A stretch of 64,000 bases of DNA from Desulfurobacteriaceae bacterium (lineage in GTDB: Bacteria; Aquificota; Aquificia; Desulfurobacteriales; Desulfurobacteriaceae): assembly GCA_026987115.1 (NCBI GenBank), contig JALSNF010000036.1, positions 31,430 through 95,429 of the forward strand, read 5' to 3'. The notes beneath the pieces are model-generated. The model did not search any database. It saw only the letters and a program-made list of their open reading frames with translations, and was not told the origin of the DNA. Shown one piece after another: positions 40,925-50,783 of this stretch. Position 1 is the first letter of the stretch. Each line of letters opens with the position of its first letter. The translations under genes were made by a program, and so were the position numbers.

Positions 40925-41905
40925 ATGGCTCAGACTCAAACTTCAGCTATAAAACTGCCGCCCCTTAAAAAGCTTACCAACTACCCAGAAAAGCTTGCAC
41001 CGGGCCACAGGCTCTGTGCAGGGTGCGGAGCTTCAATAATAATCCGCCAAATGTACATGGTTGCAAACGCTCTAGGCTACGAGCTAATCTGGGCAAACGC
41101 AACAGGATGCGTAGAGGTTTGTACAACCGTTTACCCTTACACCTCTTGGAAGTCCCCATGGATTCACAACGCTTTTGAAAACGCAGCTGCAACAATTTCC
41201 GGAGTTGAAGCAGCCTACAAAGCCCTAAAGAAAAAGGGGAAACTCCCAACAGACAAGAAAGTTAAGTTTGTAGCCCTTGGAGGAGACGGAGGAACCGCAG
41301 ACATAGGATTTCAGTCCCTATCAGGGGCTTTAGAAAGGGGACACGACTTTATCTACGTGTGCTACGACAACGAAGCTTACATGAACACAGGAATTCAACG
41401 CTCTTCAGCAACTCCAAAATACGCAAACACCACAACTCAACCTGTAGGTTCAGAGAGCTTAGGAAAACCTCAACACAAAAAGTGGCTACCTGAAGTTGCA
41501 GCTGCCCACGGCATTCCCTACGTGGCTCAAGTCTCGCCTTCACACTGGAAAGACCTTATGGAGAAGTTTAAAAAGGCACTCTTAACGGAAGGACCCTCTT
41601 TTATCAACGCCTTTACCGTCTGCCCGAGGGGATGGAGAACGAAAGAGGAAGAGGGAATGTTAGTTGCAAGGCTTGCGGTAGAAACCAACTACTGGCCCCT
41701 CTTTGAGGTTGAAAACGGAAAGTGGAGAATAACTTACAGACCTAGAAATCCTAAACCCTTAGAAGAGTACCTTAAGATACAAGGAAGGTTCAAACATTTG
41801 TTTAAACCGGAAAATAAGGGTAAAATTGAAGAACTTCAGCAAGAAGTTAACAGGCATTGGGATTGGCTTAACAAGATGGAAGAACTAACCAATAGGGAAG
41901 AGTGA
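40925..41905 (+). CDS. porB: pyruvate:ferredoxin oxidoreductase beta subunit
   Basis: LAPGHRLCAGCGASIIIRQM, ANATGCVEVCTTVYPYTSWKSPWIH, GGDGGTADIGFQSLSGALERGHDFIYVCYDNEAYMNTG. Confidence 0.96.
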   Translation: MAQTQTSAIKLPPLKKLTNYPEKLAPGHRLCAGCGASIIIRQMYMVANALGYELIWANATGCVEVCTTVYPYTSWKSPWIHNAFENAAATISGVEAAYKALKKKGKLPTDKKVKFVALGGDGGTADIGFQSLSGALERGHDFIYVCYDNEAYMNTGIQRSSATPKYANTTTQPVGSESLGKPQHKKWLPEVAAAHGIPYVAQVSPSHWKDLMEKFKKALLTEGPSFINAFTVCPRGWRTKEEEGMLVARLAVETNYWPLFEVENGKWRITYRPRNPKPLEEYLKIQGRFKHLFKPENKGKIEELQQEVNRHWDWLNKMEELTNREE

Positions 41906-42378
41906 TGCTTAGCTTAAAGCCAGAAGAGGATAGAAAGCTCAGGGACTACTTAACAAAGCTCTGTAATGAGAGTAAGTCAAAGATAGTTTTACTTATTGAT
42001 AAGGCAGGACAATTAATAAGCCGGAGCGAGTCTCCGGCCTTTTCTTCAGATGACATTACCTTTGCCTCTTTAACTGCAGGAAACGTTGCTGCATCAGAAG
42101 CTCTATCAAAACTCCTTGGAGATAAGTCCCTTAACCACATGTTTACTGAAACTGAAGACGAAGGTATATATATGGTCCTCGTTAACGGCAAGTACATTTT
42201 AGTTTCAATATTTGACAAGAAACTTTCAAATTTAGGAATAGTTAGGGTAAAGATTAAGAAGTATTACAGAGAGATTGAGAACACATTAAAGAGCATAGAA
42301 AAGAGAATACAGGAGGAGAGCTCCATCTCTCAGGAGATAGACTTAGACGACCTAGACATTGACACCCTCTTTGAATAG
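41905..42378 (+). CDS. Roadblock/LC7 domain protein (MglB-like)
   Basis: KSKIVLLIDKAGQLISRSESPAFSSDDITFASLTAGNVAASEALSKLLGDKS; directly upstream of MglA-like GTPase. Confidence 0.82.
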   Translation: MLSLKPEEDRKLRDYLTKLCNESKSKIVLLIDKAGQLISRSESPAFSSDDITFASLTAGNVAASEALSKLLGDKSLNHMFTETEDEGIYMVLVNGKYILVSIFDKKLSNLGIVRVKIKKYYREIENTLKSIEKRIQEESSISQEIDLDDLDIDTLFE

Positions 42379-42386
42379 GGGAGAAA

Positions 42387-42968
42387 ATGCCGTTTATAAA
42401 CTTTGCTACGAAAGAGATAAACTGTAAGATTGTCTATTACGGGCCTGGCCTTTCAGGCAAAACCACAAACATAAAGTGGATTTACGACCACGTAAAGCCG
42501 GAAAATAAGGGCGAAATGATAACGCTAGCCACGGAAACTGAAAGGACCCTTTTCTTTGACTTTGTTCCCATAGAAGTCTCAAACGTTAAGGGCTTTAAAG
42601 TAAGGTTCCACCTTTACACTACCCCAGGGCAGATAATTTACCAAGCAAGTAGAAAGCTTATTTTAAAAGGAGTTGACGGTATAGTTTTCGTTGCAGACTC
42701 ACAGGAAGAGAGGCACGACGCAAACCTAGACACTTTAGACGACATGATAGAAAACCTTAAGGACTACAACTTAAAAATAGAGGATGTACCTTTAGTGTTT
42801 CAGTACAACAAGAGAGACCTTCCAAATGCCCTTCCAGTTGACGTGTTAAGGAAAGACCTTAACAGGTGGAACAGGCCTGACTTTGAGGCAATTGCAACAA
42901 AAGGAGTAGGAGTTCTTGAGACATTTAAGGAAATATCCAGACAGGTTATAAAAAGCCTTAAAAAGTAA
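42387..42968 (+). CDS. MglA-like small Ras-family GTPase
   Basis: CKIVYYGPGLSGKTTNIKWIYDHV, YTTPGQIIYQASRKLILKGVDGIVFVADSQ, FQYNKRDLP. Confidence 0.92.
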   Translation: MPFINFATKEINCKIVYYGPGLSGKTTNIKWIYDHVKPENKGEMITLATETERTLFFDFVPIEVSNVKGFKVRFHLYTTPGQIIYQASRKLILKGVDGIVFVADSQEERHDANLDTLDDMIENLKDYNLKIEDVPLVFQYNKRDLPNALPVDVLRKDLNRWNRPDFEAIATKGVGVLETFKEISRQVIKSLKK

Positions 42969-42969
42969 A

Positions 42970-43889
42970 ATGGAAGTCCTTGAAGTCCTTAAAAGCCCAG
43001 TAAAAGAATTTTACGGTTTCCTCTTTAGCTCTTACGAAGTTAAACTAAAGAAATTTGGAAACTTCATTGAAACCTGCGCCATACTAAACGCAAAAAGTGG
43101 AAAGTGCCCCTCTGACTGTAAGTTCTGTGCCCAGTCTATAAAGTTTAAGACAAACGCTCCTCAATACCCTTTATTGGAAGATAAGGAACTTAAAAGAAGG
43201 GCTTTTTCAGCGTTTGACTTGGGGATAAACAGGTTCAGTTTCGTAGTAAGCGGTATCTCATTGGAAAAAGGGGAGATAAAGAGACTGGGAAGGGTTATTG
43301 AGGAGATAAAGTCCCAAAGGAGCTCTGCCCTAATCTGCGCCTCTTTAGGACAACTTAAGAAAGAAGAGCTTAAGTTCTTAAAAGAGTGCGGACTTGACAG
43401 GTATCACCACAACCTTGAAACCTCGCGGGAGTTTTACCCTAAAATATCCAAAGTTCAAAAGTGGGAAGACAGGTTTAAAACTGTCCTTAACGCAAAAGAA
43501 GTAGGCCTTTCAACCTGCTGTGGAGGGCTTTTTGGGCTTGGGGAAAGAGAAGAAGACATAGTCTCATTAATCAAGAGCTTAAAAGAACTTGAGGTTGACT
43601 CTGTTCCGGTAAACTTCCTGCACCCTATAAAGGGAACTCCCCTTGAAAAGGCAAACTACCTAACTCCTTTAAAGTGCCTAAAAATCCTGGTAGCCCTTAG
43701 GTTGTCCCTCCCTGAAACTCAAATAAGAATTTGTGGAGGGAGGGAGTACAACTTAAAGGAGCTCCAACCTTTAGCCCTCCTCCCTTCAGACTCCTTAATG
43801 GTGGGAAACTACCTGACCACAAAGGGAAGAAACCTTAAGGACGACTACGAGATGATAAAAGACTTAGGGTTTGAAAGCTCTTTAAGGCC

Positions 43890-43893
<4 letters not shown>
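42970..43893 (+). CDS. bioB: biotin synthase (radical SAM)
   Basis: CAILNAKSGKCPSDCKFCAQSIKFKTNAPQYPLL; CGLDRYHHNLETSREFYPKI; TCCGGLFGLGEREEDI. Confidence 0.95.
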
Positions 43894-44707
<814 letters not shown>

Positions 44708-44728
44708 AGGGGGAATTGTTTGGATGGA

Positions 44729-44806
44729 TGGTCGGGGCAGCCCGATTTGAACGGGCGACCTCGTGCTCCCAAGGCACGCGCTCTAACCAAGCTGAGCTAT
44801 GCCCCG
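44729..44806 (-). tRNA. tRNA-Pro(TGG)
   Basis: CGGGGCATAGCTCAGCTTGGTTAGAGCGCGTGCCTTGGGAGCACGAGGTCGCCCGTTCAAATCGGGCTGCCCCGACCA. Confidence 0.95.
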
Positions 44807-44820
44807 AACCGTTGGAAGAA

Positions 44821-44849
44821 AATTTAGGAACAAAACTAACACTTGGCAA
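44821..44849 (-). promoter_or_regulatory. putative promoter of tRNA-Pro/tRNA-Arg (TTGCCA-N17-TAAATT)
   Basis: Read on minus strand, 14 nt upstream of tRNA-Pro. Confidence 0.5.
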
Positions 44850-44866
44850 GTAGAGAGGAGGAGAGG

Positions 44867-45529
44867 TTGAAGGTAAAAGAGAGGATAAGAGAGTGGCTGG
44901 AGGAAGTAAAGAAGAAGGGAAAAGATGTTGAGGTTATGAGCTTTTTCCAGGAGCTCCCCGTCAAAACGAAGGCAAAGGTAATAGACTTTAACGAAAAGTT
45001 CGTCCAGTGGGAGGCTTCTCCAAAACTATGCTTGGCAGTTCAAGATTGCGGTAAGCTCTACCCTGTTTTCTTTGACAAACAATACAGCCAAAATAGAACA
45101 CTAGAGGGAAATATGGTTTACTGTGGGAAAGACTTTATAGAAACGACTTTCCCTCTTCCCTCTAACGACCCTAAGCTTCAAAGGAAATCTGTAAGAATCA
45201 CTACTTCCCCTAACATCCCCATAGAAGTTAGGGTTATAAGTAAGGGAAAAACCACTCTTTTTCCTGTAAGAGACATATCGGAAAACGGCATAGGCATAAT
45301 AGCTCCCAAAGAGCTCTTTAAATACGGAGATAAGTTGAAGTTTTTAATATTAACTTTGGAGAAAAGAGTAGAGGCTGAAGGAACGGTTGTATCTTTAGAG
45401 CCCTATGAAGATAAGGAAAAGGTAGGCGTAAAGCTTGAACTAAAAGAGAGGGAAAAGGAAACTTTAAGAAAATACATATCTATGAGACAACGGGAAATCT
45501 TAAGTAAAATAAGGGAAATTGCAGGATGA
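44867..45529 (+). CDS. PilZ domain protein (putative c-di-GMP effector, YcgR-like)
   Basis: LQRKSVRITTSPNIPIEVRVISKGKTTLFPVRDISENGIGIIAP; TTG start at 44867 preceded by GAGGAGAGG (ORF-track start 44843 lies in the tRNA promoter). Confidence 0.82.
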   Translation: MKVKERIREWLEEVKKKGKDVEVMSFFQELPVKTKAKVIDFNEKFVQWEASPKLCLAVQDCGKLYPVFFDKQYSQNRTLEGNMVYCGKDFIETTFPLPSNDPKLQRKSVRITTSPNIPIEVRVISKGKTTLFPVRDISENGIGIIAPKELFKYGDKLKFLILTLEKRVEAEGTVVSLEPYEDKEKVGVKLELKEREKETLRKYISMRQREILSKIREIAG

Positions 45530-45855
45530 GTAAAGCTAAAACATCCCTTTTAAGACTAAAAAACATACTAGAAAAGGAAAGGGAGCTCCTCCTTAAGTTC
45601 CCTTTGGGAGAACCTAAAGAGTTTTTGGAGCTCCAAGAGGAAAAAAGAGAAGTTTTAAGTAAGCTCTCACATTTTGAGGAAAAGGACTTTAAAGACCTCA
45701 AGGAGTTGGTTAAGGAGGTAAAGGAGCTAAACGAAGAAGTAAGAGCCCTCCTTACGAACAACTACTCCTTTATAAGAGAGCTCCTTGAGGAGCTCTTTCC
45801 CAAAACTACCTATACAGGTAAAGAAGGGAGCTCTGCCTTTAACTTTAAGGCTTAA
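45526..45855 (+). CDS. flgN: FlgN-like flagellar chaperone
   Basis: Small helical ORF directly upstream of flgK; KTSLLRLKNILEKERELLLKFPLGEPKEFLELQEEKREVLSKL. Confidence 0.75.
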   Translation: MSKAKTSLLRLKNILEKERELLLKFPLGEPKEFLELQEEKREVLSKLSHFEEKDFKDLKELVKEVKELNEEVRALLTNNYSFIRELLEELFPKTTYTGKEGSSAFNFKA

Positions 45856-45879
45856 AAACTTCCCTCCTACTTCCGATAA
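45853..45879 (+). promoter_or_regulatory. sigma28/FliA-type promoter for flgK-flgL (TAAA-N15-TCCGATAA)
   Basis: Consensus TAAA-N15-GCCGATAA; one mismatch in -10; -35 contains flgN stop codon; 33 nt upstream of flgK ATG. Confidence 0.75.
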
Positions 45880-45911
45880 TTTTATACAAAGTTAAAGGGA
45901 GAGGTTGATAA

Positions 45912-47258
45912 ATGTCTATATTCGGAGCTCTCTCTGTTGCCGGTCAGGCTCTACTTTCGGCAAGGAACGCTATAACCTCAACAACCAAGAACATAGACAA
46001 TGCCTACACAGAGGGCTACACTAGAGAAGAGCCTATATTTGCCGACGTTCCAGGAGGAGGAGTAAAGGTTGAAGAGTTAAGGAGGCTTTTTGATAGAGCC
46101 CTCTTTACCCAGAGGATAAAGGCACTGAGCGAAAATAAAGGCTACTCAGAAAAGTACTCAATACTTTCCCAAATAGAGTCTGTCTTTAACGACATAGAAG
46201 GAAGCGGTTTTTCAAAGGAGATAAACCAGTTTTTCTCAAGTCTAAACGACATAGCTTTAAAGCCCGACGACATAGCGGCAAGGGAGAATTTCCTTTCGGC
46301 GGCTCAAACGCTAGTTGGAAGGATAAGGCAGAGCTATCAAGCTTTAAATGACATAGAAAACACCTACGCAGACAAACTAAGGGAAAGCGTAGCAAAACTA
46401 AACAACCTCTTAAAAGAGCTTGCAGACGTTAACCGCTCCCTTCCCCTTTATAAAAACTCCTTATCGTACAACCAGTATTTAGATAAAAGGGACAAGTTAA
46501 TTGAGGAAATCTCCTCCTTAATAGAGGCAAAGGTAGTAATTCACGAAGATAACACGGTTGACCTCTTTACTGCTAAAGGGTTTCCCCTAGTCCTTAAAGG
46601 GAGGGACTTTCCACTCTCTTTAGAGTTTAAGGAAAACAAGATAGAGGTTAAAACCCAAGGAGCTGACATTTCAGGAAATCTTTTTAGGGGAAGTGTAGGA
46701 GGGATTTTAAGGGGGATAGAAGAAGTTAGGGAGTTTAAGAGTAAACTAAATACTTTTACTTCCGTTTTTGCCCAGAAGGTAAACCAGCAACAGCAGGAAG
46801 GGTACGACCTTTACGGAAACAGCGGAGAGCCCCTCTTCTCATCTGACAACTCTCAACCTATTGACGCTTCAAACATAGTGCTGGCAATTAGCGACCCCAA
46901 AAAAGTAGCAGCCGCAGCCTCTCCTACAAACCTTAACTCTGACAATGAAAACATAAAGAAACTAATAGAGCTCGGAGACAAAAAAATACCTGAGCTTGGG
47001 GACTTAAGCTTTTCCGAGTACTACGCAAGCCAGATAACGGCACTTATAGGAAGCAAAGTCTCAACTGTTAAAAATCTATTTGACAACAGTACTTTCAGAC
47101 TCAACTCAATTACGGAAAAGTTAAAAGAGATTTCGGGAGTAAACATTGACGAGGAACTACTAAAGCTAACTAAGTTCCAAAGGTCTTACGAGGCAGCAGC
47201 CAAAGTGGTAAGCGTTTCAGACGAGCTCCTTCAAACTATACTTAACATGGTGGGGTAG
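45912..47258 (+). CDS. flgK: flagellar hook-associated protein 1
   Basis: LSVAGQALLSARNAITSTTKNIDNAYTEGYTREEPIF, C-terminal KFQRSYEAAAKVVSVSDELLQTILNMVG. Confidence 0.93.
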   Translation: MSIFGALSVAGQALLSARNAITSTTKNIDNAYTEGYTREEPIFADVPGGGVKVEELRRLFDRALFTQRIKALSENKGYSEKYSILSQIESVFNDIEGSGFSKEINQFFSSLNDIALKPDDIAARENFLSAAQTLVGRIRQSYQALNDIENTYADKLRESVAKLNNLLKELADVNRSLPLYKNSLSYNQYLDKRDKLIEEISSLIEAKVVIHEDNTVDLFTAKGFPLVLKGRDFPLSLEFKENKIEVKTQGADISGNLFRGSVGGILRGIEEVREFKSKLNTFTSVFAQKVNQQQQEGYDLYGNSGEPLFSSDNSQPIDASNIVLAISDPKKVAAAASPTNLNSDNENIKKLIELGDKKIPELGDLSFSEYYASQITALIGSKVSTVKNLFDNSTFRLNSITEKLKEISGVNIDEELLKLTKFQRSYEAAAKVVSVSDELLQTILNMVG

Positions 47259-47261
47259 GCC

Positions 47262-48200
47262 GTGAGGGTGTCAAGCGACGTTATTTATTCAATACTCCTT
47301 AGGTACGACAACCAGAGAAACAAAAAGATAGAGAGGGCTACCTTGGAGCTCTCCTCCGGAAAGTCAATCTTAAAGCCCTCAGACAACCCCATAGACTTTG
47401 CCCGCTCTTTAAGGCTAAACAGACTCTCTGAAAAACTGGAAAGGTTTAACAGGAACATTAGCGTTGCCTCATCTTATTTAGACTCTGCAGAGAGCTTTTT
47501 AAACTCTGCAGTTAACACCCTTGAAGACGCAAGGGTTAAGTTTATACAGCTCTTAAACATAGGAGCTCTCACAAAGGAAGACGCTAAAACGCTGGCAGAC
47601 TACTTTAAAAGTATTAGGAACTATGTCCTCCAGCTTGGAAACGAAAAAGAGGGAGACTCTTACCTCTTTGGAGGAGTCAAGACCCAAGCTCCTCCTTTCC
47701 TCCCTGACGGAACTTACCAAGGGTCAACACAGGAAACTACGGTTCCCGTAGCTCCCGGAGTTGAGACAAACACAAACTTTAACGGAGAGGAGTACTTTGC
47801 AGTAAACCAAGCTTCAGGGAAAGTCCTTGCAGTTGAGGTTCTAGACAGGGTAATTGAGATTGTAAACTCAGGAGACCTTAACAGACTTCAAACAGACAAG
47901 ATAACGGTCAACCTCGGAGGCGGAAACAAGGAAGTTAGCCTCCTTGAAGCTTACGACATGGCCCTTTCAAAAATGAGCCAGTACCGCTCAATACTTGGAA
48001 CTAAACAAAAGGTGCTAAAAGACCTAGAAACCCAGAACGAGTCAATTAACCTAAAGCTGAAAGACCTTAACTCAAAGCTCACAGACGCTGACTACCCAAA
48101 AGCAATTTCAGAGCTTGAAAAGGCAAAAACCGCCTATCAAGCACTACTTGCTGCAATATCCCAAGTTCAAGGACTATCGCTACTAAACTTTCTAAAGTAA
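47262..48200 (+). CDS. flgL: flagellar hook-associated protein 3
   Basis: MRVSSDVIYSILLRYDNQRNKKIERATLELSSGKSILKPSDNPIDFARSLRLN... Confidence 0.92.
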   Translation: MRVSSDVIYSILLRYDNQRNKKIERATLELSSGKSILKPSDNPIDFARSLRLNRLSEKLERFNRNISVASSYLDSAESFLNSAVNTLEDARVKFIQLLNIGALTKEDAKTLADYFKSIRNYVLQLGNEKEGDSYLFGGVKTQAPPFLPDGTYQGSTQETTVPVAPGVETNTNFNGEEYFAVNQASGKVLAVEVLDRVIEIVNSGDLNRLQTDKITVNLGGGNKEVSLLEAYDMALSKMSQYRSILGTKQKVLKDLETQNESINLKLKDLNSKLTDADYPKAISELEKAKTAYQALLAAISQVQGLSLLNFLK

Positions 48201-49388
48201 AACTTCAGGGGGGACAACTGCGTAGGTCTTTGAAACTTTTCTAGAGAGGGCTTTAATTGCGTCGGTGGGGGCAACGTTTGAGAGCTCTTCAATCCTTTGT
48301 CCAACTTTTACCTTTATCACATCTTTCCCGTTGGGAGAGTAATAAGAGTAGGCAACCTTTGAAGGCTCTACCACTTCAAAGTAGTAGTCAGGGTCAAAAC
48401 CCAGTTTTTCCACTCTCTCTTTAAGCTCTAACAGCTCACTTGCTGAGGCTTCAACTGCCTTAAACAGAGCCCTTTTCGTAAATCTTTCGGCTAAATCCTG
48501 CAAAACCTTATCCTTAGAGTTCTTTAAAAGGTAAATTGACGAAATTAAACTCCCGTCTGTTAAGTTGAAGAAGTCCTCCTCTCTTTCCTCTTTTAAGGCC
48601 TTCTTCAAGTTTTCGTCTATTTCAAGGTTTACCCCTTCCTTTAAGAGCTCCTTAATCCTCTTAACAATCTTCTGCAAAAGAACTTGAGCCGATATGTTCC
48701 CCCTGTGAAAGTAAACGGCCCAATACATCTGGTAGCGAGACATTACGTAAGACTCTAAAGAGTTGAAACCTTTAAAGTTCCAGACTAGCTCGTCTCCTTC
48801 TAAAAGGGCTGAAACTAAAATCCTGTTAACCTCAACCTTGCCAAAGGAAACTCCCGTAAAGAAGGAGTCCCTACTTAAGTAATCAAGCCTATCGCAGTCA
48901 AGCTGACTTGAGACGAGCTGGTAGGCGTAAGGTTTCTCGTGTCTTTTCTCTATTACCTTAACGGCGTCCTTTAAAAGCTCCTTGGGAAGCCCTACCTCAT
49001 CCCCTACCCTCTTAAGGGCCCAAACGGTTAAACTCTCGTGATTTCTGTTTATTACCTTTCCCTCAAGGGCGTGGGAAAAGGGGGAGTGGCCCAAGTCGTG
49101 GGCAAGGGCAGCAAGTTTAACTGCCAATTCAACTTCTTCGCTAATTTTAAAACCGTTAAGTTTAAGGTAGCTAAAAGCCTTGTCGGCTAACCACATTACG
49201 CCGAGGGAGTGTTGAAAGCGGGTATGCTCGGCTCCCGGGTAAACCAAGTAGCAAGGGCCCAACTGCCTTATGTACCTGAGCCTTTGAAGGTAAGGGTGGG
49301 AAACTACCCGGTCCAGGTAAGAGCCTTTTTCAAGCCTAACAAACTCTCCATAGACCGGGTCCATAAAGAGCTTAAATCTACTCATCAA
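48192..49388 (-). CDS. HD-superfamily (dNTPase-like) phosphohydrolase
   Basis: HPYLQRLRYIRQLGPCYLVYPGAEHTRFQHSLGVMWLA, ALAHDLGHSPFSHALEG, SQLDCDRLDYLSRDS. Confidence 0.92.
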   Translation of the reverse strand: MMSRFKLFMDPVYGEFVRLEKGSYLDRVVSHPYLQRLRYIRQLGPCYLVYPGAEHTRFQHSLGVMWLADKAFSYLKLNGFKISEEVELAVKLAALAHDLGHSPFSHALEGKVINRNHESLTVWALKRVGDEVGLPKELLKDAVKVIEKRHEKPYAYQLVSSQLDCDRLDYLSRDSFFTGVSFGKVEVNRILVSALLEGDELVWNFKGFNSLESYVMSRYQMYWAVYFHRGNISAQVLLQKIVKRIKELLKEGVNLEIDENLKKALKEEREEDFFNLTDGSLISSIYLLKNSKDKVLQDLAERFTKRALFKAVEASASELLELKERVEKLGFDPDYYFEVVEPSKVAYSYYSPNGKDVIKVKVGQRIEELSNVAPTDAIKALSRKVSKTYAVVPPEVLL

Positions 49389-49797
49389 CTTGGCACTCTT
49401 TACATATTCCGTAGCACATTAAAGTGCAAGTTAGGGAATCTCCCAACTCCTTAACCTCTTCGGGAGTCGGGGGAACGTAGTCTAAGTCAACAATCTTTCC
49501 ACAGTTTACGCAGACAAAGTGGCTGTGGGGCTCAACTTTGGCGTCGTACCTAATTTTGTCCTTTAAGGTAGGAACTCTCTTTACGAGCCCCGCTTTCTCA
49601 AGGCTTGCAAGGGTCCTATAAACTGTAGTGAGGGAAATGCCCTCTATCTTATCTTTTAGCCTCTCATAGAGCTCCTCGGCACAAGGGTGGTCGGAGCTCT
49701 GGGCTATCTCCTTGTAAACGGCCACCCTTTGAGGGGTAATTTTTAGGCCGGAAGACTTAATCTTCTCTTTAAACTCTTCCAACTTGGTCTTTAACAT
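49378..49797 (-). CDS. Fur/PerR family metalloregulator
   Basis: GLKITPQRVAVYKEIAQSSDHPCAEELYERL, ISLTTVYRTLASLEKAGLV, HSHFVCVNCGKIVDLD, CYGICKEC. Confidence 0.93.
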   Translation of the reverse strand: MLKTKLEEFKEKIKSSGLKITPQRVAVYKEIAQSSDHPCAEELYERLKDKIEGISLTTVYRTLASLEKAGLVKRVPTLKDKIRYDAKVEPHSHFVCVNCGKIVDLDYVPPTPEEVKELGDSLTCTLMCYGICKECQVDE

Positions 49798-49832
49798 TCG
49801 CCTAATCTCCTTAATATGAAAATAAATTGCAA

Positions 49833-49846
49833 CTTATAAATATAAG
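49833..49846. promoter_or_regulatory. inverted repeat CTTATA-N2-TATAAG upstream of the Fur/PerR gene, candidate operator
   Basis: Perfect 6-nt arms in the only gap between fmt stop and regulator start. Confidence 0.45.
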
Positions 49847-49847
49847 C

Positions 49848-50783
49848 CTAATTCCCGAAACTGTCCCCGACCCTTACCCTGTAGCCCCTCACAAACTCTT
49901 CTCCGCTAATCTCTTTTTTCCCTTCGGGCTTTAGCCTCTCTATTAAGAGAGCTCCCTCCCCCGTTGCAACCTTTAGCCCTCCCTTCACTTCTATAACCTC
50001 TCCCGGCTCTCCCTCGCCTTCAACGGGACGAACCTTTAAGAGCTTAATCCCTTTTCCTTTAAAGGAGGTAAAGGCACAAGGCCAAGGGTAGAAGGCCCTT
50101 ACTTTGTTAAATATCTCCCTGCTACCCTCCTGCCAGTTTACCCTTCCCATCTCCTTTTTTATCTGGGGGCAGTAAGTTGCCCTCCCTTCGTCTTGAGGAA
50201 CAGGCTCTATTTCCCCCAAAACGAACCTTGGAATGGTTTCTACTAAGAGCTCTGCCCCTAAATTGGCAAGCTTGTCGTGGAGGGTTTTAGCGTTATCTTC
50301 CTCTTCAATTTTTACCTTCTTCTGAGAGAGGATAGGTCCCGCGTCAAGCTCTGGAATTACCTTCATTATGGTTATGCCTGTCTCCTTCTCCCCGTTAAGT
50401 ATCGCCCACTGAATCGGTGAAGCTCCTCTATACTTTGGGAGGAGAGAGGCGTGAACGTTGATGGTTCCGTACTTTGGAAGGTCTAAAAGCCACTCTGGGA
50501 GGATTTTACCGTAGGCAGCAACAACTATAAGGTCAGGCTTTATTCCTTCTAAAATCCCCTTAAGCTCCCAGTTCTCCTTAACTTTCTCAGGTTGATAGAC
50601 TCTCAATCCAAGCTCTTGAGCTAAAACCTTTACAGGAGGAGGCCTCAACCTCTTCCCTCTACCTGCAGGCTTGTCAGGCTGAGTTATTACTAAAGGAACT
50701 TCATACCCTTCTCTTTTAAGGGCCTTTAAAGAAGGAACGGCAAAGTCGGGAGTTCCCATAAAGACAACCTTTAAACTACCCAC
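49848..50783 (-). CDS. fmt: methionyl-tRNA formyltransferase
   Basis: KVVFMGTPDFAVPSLKAL, PDKPAGRGKRLRPPPVK, INVHASLLPKYRGASPIQWAILNGEKETGITIM. Confidence 0.97.
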   Translation of the reverse strand: MGSLKVVFMGTPDFAVPSLKALKREGYEVPLVITQPDKPAGRGKRLRPPPVKVLAQELGLRVYQPEKVKENWELKGILEGIKPDLIVVAAYGKILPEWLLDLPKYGTINVHASLLPKYRGASPIQWAILNGEKETGITIMKVIPELDAGPILSQKKVKIEEEDNAKTLHDKLANLGAELLVETIPRFVLGEIEPVPQDEGRATYCPQIKKEMGRVNWQEGSREIFNKVRAFYPWPCAFTSFKGKGIKLLKVRPVEGEGEPGEVIEVKGGLKVATGEGALLIERLKPEGKKEISGEEFVRGYRVRVGDSFGN

